Assembly: GCA_010027825.1 (NCBI GenBank)
Contig: RGUK01000007.1
Location: 1-32,010 of the forward strand
Direction: 5' to 3'
From: a bacterium
GTDB lineage: Bacteria > Dependentiae > Babeliae > Babeliales > RVW-14
DNA: 32,010 nt
The translations under genes and the position numbers were made by a program. Position 1 is the first letter of the stretch. Each line of letters starts with the position of its first letter. Shown here in pieces: positions 25,453 through 30,410 of this stretch. The notes under the pieces are model-generated. The model was not told the DNA's origin, did no database searches, and saw nothing but the letters and a program-made list of their open reading frames with translations.

Positions 25453-25481
25453 ATTATCTAAGATTATCCGCAACGGAACAA
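25453..25481 (-). promoter_or_regulatory. Possible sigma70-like promoter
   Basis: On the minus strand TTGTTC and GATAAT are 17 bases apart, giving 3/6 and 5/6 matches to host consensus -35 and -10 boxes. It would drive the holin-like gene and everything after it. The -35 match is weak, and a phage with its own polymerase may not use this consensus. Confidence 0.25.
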
Positions 25482-25524
25482 TTTTAGTTCTCGTCACCGG
25501 CGGCCAAATTGTCAAAGAGCCGCG

Positions 25525-25986
25525 TTAAATGTACCGCGACGGCTCGTTGCTGCATAGGCCGGCTGGCTCGGCAAAAGAAAGCCAGTCGTCATCCGCCTCT
25601 TCGGGAAAGCAAGCGATAGAGCGCTCGACCAGTGCTTCGCCAGGCAGTGTCCAGATAAATTGAGCACTTGTTAAAGCTAACCCGGATGCCGGCGCCAAAA
25701 AAGAATGTGCGTTGATGTTGCACAGAGCGTCGAGTGTTATAGGGTCGTACGCCCGGCACCAGATGCGTTGTTTCGAAAGTAAAGCACCGGGAACGGCGTT
25801 GAATCCGCCGTCATACGGCAAGACAAAACTGCCGCAGTGGAACACGACATCGACACAGACATGCCAGCCGGCTTTGAGGGCTTTTTGGACATAAGCCAGT
25901 TTATTTTCGTGTTCTGGTTGGCGGCCATCAATGTTTCCTAAATGAGAAATAATAATGCCATCAAATGGCCGACGTCGTGCCGACAT
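25525..25986 (-). CDS. Glycerophosphodiester phosphodiesterase-like protein, catalytically degenerate
   Basis: 153 residues. The pattern ISHLGN-(X)-PEHENKLAYVQKAL, followed by VCVDVVF and FVLPYDGG, then LTSAQFIWTLPGEAL and a C-terminal GLCS, matches a short GDPD-like family in phages and bacteria whose usual motifs are HRGN, EIDVW, LGHDEP and LTSKGYIWTYPG. The first His is kept, but the Arg after it is Leu and the second His (GHD) is Tyr (PYD). So the fold is probably right and activity doubtful. Ribosome site AAGGA before the ATG. It lies 80 bases after the actin-like gene. The true family function is not known to me. Confidence 0.6.
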   Translation of the reverse strand: MSARRRPFDGIIISHLGNIDGRQPEHENKLAYVQKALKAGWHVCVDVVFHCGSFVLPYDGGFNAVPGALLSKQRIWCRAYDPITLDALCNINAHSFLAPASGLALTSAQFIWTLPGEALVERSIACFPEEADDDWLSFAEPAGLCSNEPSRYI

Positions 25987-26033
25987 ACAACATCCTTGTC
26001 GTAAACTCTGTGCTGCTAAGAAGTGCCATCGTA

Positions 26034-26049
26034 GCGACCCGAAGATCGC
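26034..26049 (-). terminator. Stable UUCG hairpin after the actin-like gene
   Basis: GCGATC-TTCG-GGTCGC folds as a 6-bp stem (one U-G pair) capped by the very stable cUUCGg tetraloop, 17 bases after the actin-like stop codon and before the next start. There is no T-tract after it, so an mRNA-stabilising or processing hairpin is as likely as a terminator. Confidence 0.4.
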
Positions 26050-26065
26050 GTGTCCACGATTGACG

Positions 26066-27100
26066 TCACAGAATTTTTGCGGCGATTAGACAGCCACGAG
26101 CGACGGCGTGCAGCGGGTCTTTGGCGTGCCGAACTTCTTTCACCGGCAACGGAAAACTGTTCTCTTCCAACTTGGCCGCGAACATTTCCACAAAGCCTTT
26201 AGCTTGACTTGTTCCGCCGGCAATGACCACGGGTAGCGGGCTCTTAAATTTGGGAAGAAGTTTATGCCCGCTCATCGCCGCGGCTAAGTTTTTCGTGGTG
26301 TAATCGATGAGCCGTTCGTAATACGAGCACACGGCAGCCAAAACCGGATTGTCGTTCGGTTGGCCGATTGTAAATTCGCCTTGCTCTTTCTCGGCCTGTA
26401 CGACGGAGTCTTCTTCTGCGGTGGCCACGGCGGTCATGCGGTCGATCCAGTCGCCGGATTTGGTGGTGCTGAACATGACCGTGGGTTCGCCGTTGAGCAT
26501 GACGCAGCAGTTCACCATGCCGGCGCCGCAGGACAGCGCCACGCCCGTGTAATCATCGTGTTCGAGTTCCGAATAGCAGATCGCCTCGGCCTCGTTGATG
26601 GCCCGGGCAGCATAGCCCCGTTCGGCAAGAATAGCCTTGACCACGTCCTCGTGGTAGCCGACGTCAAAGTCTTCGTCGTCTTGGTCCACGGGCTGTGCCG
26701 GCACGCAAAAGATTAATTTCTCGTCTTGTTCGCTGGCCGTGCCGACTACTTCTTGCAGAATGTAGGCCAGCACACGCTTGGCTTCTTTTTCCTTGGCATT
26801 GACGACGCCCTTGTGCATCGGACGCTTGACGCTGGCATTCCGCTCGATGGCTTTCTCAATGGCGTCCTGGCCCAAGACAATAAATGTCCCGTCGCTGTCC
26901 TTGACGAAGACTTTGCCCTGCAGGCCCTTTTCGATCATTTTTACGGCCACTGGCGTGGTGGGCTTGATGACGAAATAGGCGTCGCGGAACTCCTTGTATT
27001 CCACGAAGTCTGTCTTGTCGTCGCTGGTAAAACTGACACTCATGTTGGTGTCCGAAGCCAGCACGATATACGAAGTTCCGACGTCCAGTCCTTTGGCCAT
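26066..27100 (-). CDS. Actin-fold ATPase (ParM/MreB-like)
   Basis: 344 residues, usual length for bacterial actins. The ATP-binding signature of the actin/Hsp70 fold is complete: phosphate-1 motif GLDVGTSY (4-11), connect-1 region CVPAQPVD and INEAEAICYSE (about 132-178), phosphate-2 motif LSCGAGMVN (189-197) and the adenosine motif VIAGGTSQAKGF (292-303). Such proteins polymerise with ATP and in phages or plasmids can move DNA or position replication complexes; polymerisation here is inferred. Ribosome site AGGAGG overlaps the stop of the preceding small gene. It lies in the metabolic half, next to a dCMP deaminase and nuclease, not with the structural genes. Confidence 0.85.
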   Translation of the reverse strand: MAKGLDVGTSYIVLASDTNMSVSFTSDDKTDFVEYKEFRDAYFVIKPTTPVAVKMIEKGLQGKVFVKDSDGTFIVLGQDAIEKAIERNASVKRPMHKGVVNAKEKEAKRVLAYILQEVVGTASEQDEKLIFCVPAQPVDQDDEDFDVGYHEDVVKAILAERGYAARAINEAEAICYSELEHDDYTGVALSCGAGMVNCCVMLNGEPTVMFSTTKSGDWIDRMTAVATAEEDSVVQAEKEQGEFTIGQPNDNPVLAAVCSYYERLIDYTTKNLAAAMSGHKLLPKFKSPLPVVIAGGTSQAKGFVEMFAAKLEENSFPLPVKEVRHAKDPLHAVARGCLIAAKIL

Positions 27101-27109
27101 GATCGCCTC

Positions 27110-27253
27110 CTAACGCGTATGCCACATTAAAGCCGTGTTGGCGCATGCGTAACTCATCCACATGACGCCGCCTGAAATATTGCCTTTCCACGCCTGCTCG
27201 CACGCGGTGTAGGCATAAATGATACTCACCACCACCAGCAGCGGAATACTCAT
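27110..27253 (-). CDS. 47-residue membrane peptide
   Basis: ATG overlaps the preceding stop as ATGA (AAATGAGT), and its own stop TAG lies within the AGGAGG ribosome site of the actin-like gene. The peptide starts MSIPLLVVVSIIYAYTAC, a hydrophobic helix, with a second weaker hydrophobic part (GGVMWMSYACANTALMW). The overlaps at both ends support that it is truly translated. Function unknown. Confidence 0.6.
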   Translation of the reverse strand: MSIPLLVVVSIIYAYTACEQAWKGNISGGVMWMSYACANTALMWHTR

Positions 27254-27360
27254 TTCTTTTTCAGTTTCTTTTCCAGTTTTTTAATGTATTTCGTCTGCTC
27301 GTGAACTTTGCGGCACTGTTTTTTAATTTTCTTTTTCGTCCACTTTTCCCAGAATTTCAT
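27250..27360 (-). CDS. 36-residue Lys-rich coiled peptide
   Basis: Starts in a TGATG overlap with the previous stop and ends in an ATGA overlap with the next start. The peptide is almost half Lys (MKFWEKWTKKKIKKQCRK, then a Lys/Leu/Glu tail), a short basic amphipathic helix. It could bind nucleic acid or membrane; no family recognised. Too short for usual gene cut-offs; the tight overlaps on both sides are the main support. Confidence 0.5.
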   Translation of the reverse strand: MKFWEKWTKKKIKKQCRKVHEQTKYIKKLEKKLKKK

Positions 27361-27698
27361 CACTTGGCTTTCAGTTGTGCGAGTTTATTTGCCGCGGCGG
27401 TCACGTCATCTTTAACAGCCACCGTTTTGCCCAGTTCCACGTCGCTGACTTTCGAGATCCCGGACGTGTCGACGGGCAGCACGACTTTGGTGTCGTTGAT
27501 GTCTATTTTAACGGCTGGCTCTGACAACGGCACCGAGCCTCGGGTTGCCCGCATCTGGGCGTTCCACTGCGGCGTCCCCACTGCGTGTGCCGTTGAATTC
27601 GCATGCGTAAGCCGACAGACAACAAAGTCCAGACGACCCACGACATAGCCAACCACAAAAGCCAGCCCCAGCAGCAGATACACATAATGCAGTGCCAT
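27360..27698 (-). CDS. Small membrane-anchored protein
   Basis: 112 residues from ATG 27698, chosen because GGTGA lies 4 bases before it; a longer frame to 27740 lacks a ribosome site. N-terminal membrane helix (YVYLLLGLAFVVGYVVG, about 5-21), then a soluble part with DINDTKVVLPVD and an Ala/Lys-rich helical C-terminus. The leader has a strong hairpin overlapping the ribosome site. Neighbours are dCMP deaminase and two tiny genes. Function unknown. Confidence 0.6.
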   Translation of the reverse strand: MALHYVYLLLGLAFVVGYVVGRLDFVVCRLTHANSTAHAVGTPQWNAQMRATRGSVPLSEPAVKIDINDTKVVLPVDTSGISKVSDVELGKTVAVKDDVTAAANKLAQLKAK

Positions 27699-27705
27699 AA
27701 GGTCA

Positions 27706-27733
27706 CCAAGTATAAAAAGACCAGTATACTTGG
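27706..27733 (-). promoter_or_regulatory. Hairpin overlapping ribosome-binding region
   Basis: On the minus strand CCAAGTAT (27733-27726) and ATACTTGG (27713-27706) form an 8-bp stem with a 12-base T-rich loop. Its 3' arm ends with GG of the GGTGA ribosome site for the gene starting at 27698, so folding could lower translation. It may also act as a weak terminator of the deaminase transcript, with a T-run in the loop. Confidence 0.4.
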
Positions 27734-27748
27734 CCGGCACGCATTATC

Positions 27749-28261
27749 TCATAATTCAAGAAGTTCGCCATTGAACCTGAACGAGACGCCCAACTCGTCG
27801 TCTAAATACGAGCGAATAATTTTTGCCTCGTCTAGCATCTCGTCGGCAGCCTTCACAGAATCTTTCCAGCGGTCGGGCGTTTCGAGCCACGGAACCACAT
27901 GGCCGACAACACGCTTGATCCCAGCCTGAATGATCGCCCGGGCACAATCGGCGCAGGCAAACCACGGGCAGTACAGCGTGGCCCCGTCAGTGCTCACGCC
28001 GGCCTTGGCTGCTTCATAAATGACGTTGCGTTCCGCGTGCTCGATATAGAAATACTTCAGCGGCCGCTCGAATCGCTCTGGTTTCAACTCAATAGGCGGC
28101 ATCGTGTTCGCCGCCATGACGATCTCGCCCATCCGGGACACGAGCAGAGCACCGTTTTGCGTCTGCGGGTCCGTCGAATGCAGCGCCGCGTGTCGACAGG
28201 CCTCCGCGAGCAATAAGATATCCCGAGCTTTTGGCTGTACCGAAGGCAGTACTGCATCCAT
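27749..28261 (-). CDS. Deoxycytidylate (dCMP) deaminase
   Basis: 170 residues. Zinc-dependent deaminase signature: EHAERN (zinc ligand H75, catalytic E77) and FACADCARAI (C103, C106). dCMP deaminases turn dCMP into dUMP, feeding thymidylate synthesis, a common phage function. The N-terminal helix and the Asn in QTQNGALLV fit the family. The start overlaps the previous stop as TAATG. The next gene in the operon is a PD-(D/E)XK nuclease two genes upstream, so this is a DNA-metabolism group. A related CMP/guanine deaminase cannot be fully excluded, but the aromatic FYIEHAERN context favours dCMP. Confidence 0.88.
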   Translation of the reverse strand: MDAVLPSVQPKARDILLLAEACRHAALHSTDPQTQNGALLVSRMGEIVMAANTMPPIELKPERFERPLKYFYIEHAERNVIYEAAKAGVSTDGATLYCPWFACADCARAIIQAGIKRVVGHVVPWLETPDRWKDSVKAADEMLDEAKIIRSYLDDELGVSFRFNGELLEL

Positions 28262-28506
28262 TACCGGATAATCCTGTTTTTAACGAGTTGTTCAAACAGA
28301 TCGAACGTCTGTTGGCAGCGGATCCTATGCAAATCCGCCAAACCTTGCAAGATGTTGACGATCTTGTCCGCGTCCGGCTCGTTGTCGCCTTCTAATATAT
28401 CGACAATTAAAACATTCAGGTCGTCGGCGATGTTCTCGCACGAAACGAGGGCTTCTTCCAAGGCAAAACGATCTGCGTGCATCAGATTTTTTTCAGTACC
28501 CACCAT
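28261..28506 (-). CDS. Small helical acidic protein
   Basis: 81 residues from ATG 28506 with GGAGG 4 bases upstream; a GTG at 28518 in frame is the alternative. Mostly helical with acidic and Leu/Ile heptads (NIADDLNVLIVDILEGDNE), a four-helix or coiled-coil style. Overlaps the end of the nuclease gene by 25 bases and the deaminase start by TAATG. Function unknown. Confidence 0.65.
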   Translation of the reverse strand: MVGTEKNLMHADRFALEEALVSCENIADDLNVLIVDILEGDNEPDADKIVNILQGLADLHRIRCQQTFDLFEQLVKNRIIR

Positions 28507-28952
28507 GCGCCCTCCCACTGGCTGTGACTATTCGGCCCAAACGTAATCTTGTGGCGGTCCGGTGAAATTCGATTCGCTGGAACAATAAAAAACCGCCGCA
28601 ATTCAGTGTGCACGAATACGAACGCGTCTAGTTCGTTGTCTTCGTAGCCCTCGGAAAAAGCCCGGGAGCGTCGCCGGGTGGAAAACGTCAGCCGGCCGGG
28701 AAATTTTAAGTCCACCTCTTGGCCTTTGATTTGGACGCGCTTCAAAATGTCCCAGTGCTGGGTCAGGCAATCGGTGCCAATGTCGGCCACAGGAATGCTC
28801 GGCATGATGTCGTTCTTGAGCATCTCAGCGTGCACCATAAGTTCCGCCATCTTGCAGATCCGCACGGTCGGAGGAATAAACGGTGCGGGCTCCGTGGGCA
28901 CAATTAACTTTGTGCGGGACAGCGTCTTCGGTTGACACGCGGCTGTGTTCAT
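28482..28952 (-). CDS. PD-(D/E)XK family nuclease-like protein
   Basis: 156 residues. Order of motifs fits small PD-(D/E)XK endonucleases such as intron-associated or resolvase-like enzymes: E43 (VHAEMLKND), D57/D61 (VADIGTDCL), then VQIKG with K76, and a C-terminal FVFVHTELRRFFIVP strand pair. These enzymes cut DNA using one or two metal ions. The N-terminal 30 residues are Pro/Thr rich. Start overlaps the preceding stop by ATGA. Whether it acts as a resolvase, repair or host-DNA nuclease is unknown. Confidence 0.65.
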   Translation of the reverse strand: MNTAACQPKTLSRTKLIVPTEPAPFIPPTVRICKMAELMVHAEMLKNDIMPSIPVADIGTDCLTQHWDILKRVQIKGQEVDLKFPGRLTFSTRRRSRAFSEGYEDNELDAFVFVHTELRRFFIVPANRISPDRHKITFGPNSHSQWEGAWWVLKKI

Positions 28953-29209
28953 TTATGCCAATCGCCCATATACCGCACGGCGATGTACGTGCCGAGAAAC
29001 GCCCCTGCCGCCAGAGGAATCAAATACAGCGGATTGTGCAGATAGTTCATCGTGCCGTACGCCCCGAGGCTGTACAGCACCGAACTGATTGCCGAGGCAG
29101 AGATCGCCTGACGGCGGCTGACGCAAATTACGTATAGGGCGTAGAGCACGTCAAAAAAGACGTACACCACAAAAACAATCAGGGCGGTGAGCCAACTGAA
29201 GTCGGTCAT
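28949..29209 (-). CDS. Small three-helix membrane protein
   Basis: 86 residues with three membrane helices: about 7-29 (LTALIVFVVYVFFDVLYAL), about 36-54 and about 60-80 (LIPLAAGAFLGTYIAV), with short charged turns (SRRQ). ATG overlaps the previous stop as ATGA, no clear ribosome site, so translation is coupled to the ferritin-like gene. Resembles small conserved phage membrane proteins, but I cannot name the family; a holin or small transporter-like role are guesses. Confidence 0.65.
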   Translation of the reverse strand: MTDFSWLTALIVFVVYVFFDVLYALYVICVSRRQAISASAISSVLYSLGAYGTMNYLHNPLYLIPLAAGAFLGTYIAVRYMGDWHK

Positions 29210-29634
29210 ATGCCAGCCAAAAGCCGCCGGAACCTGTCCACGTCACGTCGACTGTGGTTGATCTGGTCCTCGAGAAAAATCGTAAGCCACCGCCCTACCG
29301 GATTTGGAAAGGTCTCCGCCTGCTCGATCCGTTCGCAGTAGTTATTGACGACTTCCATCTCCATCATGAGGGCGTATTCCAAAGCACCCCGCACGTCGGT
29401 AAACATGCTAAACGGGTTGCTGTCCGGAGTTGGTTCAGCCCCCAGCCCCCAGAGCATGTCTGAAAACTCTGTGACGTGCGCCATCTCCGAGGCCGCTTCC
29501 TTGAGAAATACTTCTTTGTATTCCTCGGCGTGCAGGCCGGTGATCGCGCTCGCGTGATACAAATAGAAACGTAAATGTTTCCATTCGTTACGCAAGTCGT
29601 TTTTGAGTAACTCGACCAGTTCTTCCAGCGTCAT
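29206..29634 (-). CDS. Ferritin-like (di-iron four-helix) protein
   Basis: 142 residues from ATG 29634, chosen for the GGAGGAG site 5 bases upstream (a frame start at 29658 lies before the site). The four-helix ferritin/bacterioferritin pattern is visible: E17 (LRNEWKHLRFYLYHA), ExxH at 50-53 (SEMAHV), E92/E94 (MMEMEVVNNYC), and a fourth motif EDQINH where Q124 sits in place of the usual Glu of ExxH (H127 kept). Members oxidise and store iron or reduce peroxides. With one ligand replaced, activity is uncertain. Lies between PhoH and the membrane protein gene. Confidence 0.7.
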   Translation of the reverse strand: MTLEELVELLKNDLRNEWKHLRFYLYHASAITGLHAEEYKEVFLKEAASEMAHVTEFSDMLWGLGAEPTPDSNPFSMFTDVRGALEYALMMEMEVVNNYCERIEQAETFPNPVGRWLTIFLEDQINHSRRDVDRFRRLLAGI

Positions 29635-29696
29635 GGCAACTCCTCCGTGAGTCGCCAAAGTGTAACCCTGAGTAAAAAAACAGACAAGCGATTATG

Positions 29697-30410
29697 TCAA
29701 AGTTTCTTTAGGATGGCTGACACGAGCGGGTGGCGGACCACGTCGTCGTTGTTAAACTGCACAGTTTCGATACCCTTGACGCCGCGCAGTTTCCCCACGA
29801 CTTCGGTAAGCGGTGGCGGCGAGAACGGCAGGTCGCTTTGAAACGGATCGCCGGTGACGATGACTTGCGTGTTCTGCCCGAACCGCGACAAGAACAATTT
29901 TAATTGTTGGTATGTTGCGTTTTGGGCTTCGTCAAAGATACACACCGCGTCATTAAATGTCCGGCCGCGCATATAGCACAGCGGTGCCAGCACAACGCTT
30001 TTGTTAATAATCTCCCGGCGCGGGCTGAACTTACCTAAGAGCATGTCCATCGTGTCGTACAGCGGCGTCATGTACGGATTGACCTTCTCGCCGAATGAGC
30101 CGGGCAGATAGCCGAGCCGTTCTCCGGCTTCGACGATGGGGCGGGTCAAGATGATGTTGTTGCGGCGTTTGTTCAGGACTTCGTTGATGGCATACGCCAT
30201 GGCCAAAAAAGTCTTGCCGCAGCCGGCCGCACCCAAAAGAAAAGTAATAGGTGCTTCAGAAAGCGTTTTCCACGCATGTTTTTGTCCGGGCGTCCGCCAT
30301 TCGATTTCGATGGGGGCGTCCTTGGGTTGAGTTTCAAGATTTTGTTCGAGTCTGTTTTTCCTTTTTGCCTTCCGTTCAGCCTTTCGCACCGCTTTGTTGT
30401 TTTGTCTCAT
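29697..30410 (-). CDS. phoH: PhoH-like P-loop ATPase
   Basis: 237 residues. Walker A GAAGCGKT (60-67), Walker B VCIFDEAQN (156-164), and the family-typical TRPIVEAGERLGYLPGS, NPYMTPLYD and VTGDPFQSDLP regions are all present. The N-terminus is strongly basic (KAERKAKRKNR). PhoH proteins are RNA-linked ATPases common in large phages; a role in RNA metabolism or phosphate stress is established only broadly. Ribosome site AAGGA before the ATG; the start overlaps the end of the upstream virion-like gene by 35 bases. Confidence 0.93.
   Translation of the reverse strand: MRQNNKAVRKAERKAKRKNRLEQNLETQPKDAPIEIEWRTPGQKHAWKTLSEAPITFLLGAAGCGKTFLAMAYAINEVLNKRRNNIILTRPIVEAGERLGYLPGSFGEKVNPYMTPLYDTMDMLLGKFSPRREIINKSVVLAPLCYMRGRTFNDAVCIFDEAQNATYQQLKLFLSRFGQNTQVIVTGDPFQSDLPFSPPPLTEVVGKLRGVKGIETVQFNNDDVVRHPLVSAILKKL

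Larger units (their letters stand above)
25209..25524. other. Gene-free stretch with nested inverted repeats
   Basis: About 316 bases without a gene on either strand by my reading (361 if the holin-like gene starts at 25163). No tRNA could be folded. It holds a perfect 8+8 dyad at 25275-25291 inside an outer 8-bp inverted repeat (25261-25268 with 25301-25308), a possible promoter near 25453-25481, and a small CAAC-CGAA-GTTG hairpin near 25242. It is the largest gap in the window and separates the metabolic/actin genes from the lysis-like genes, so it is the most likely place for a promoter, processed leader or small RNA. Confidence 0.5.

Noticed and set aside
25209..25524. Possible second tRNA or CRISPR-like repeat in the gene-free stretch
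   Set aside because: No T-arm or acceptor pairing could be built and no direct repeats of suitable length and spacing are present.
26856..27203. 115-residue minus-strand frame overlapping the actin-like gene start
   Set aside because: Arg/Gln-rich off-frame reading of the actin-like gene and the small peptide gene, both of which have overlaps and ribosome sites supporting the other frame.
29659..29696. T-run after the PhoH gene as an intrinsic terminator
   Set aside because: On the minus strand there is a 7-T run but no stable stem before it, and the next gene follows closely.
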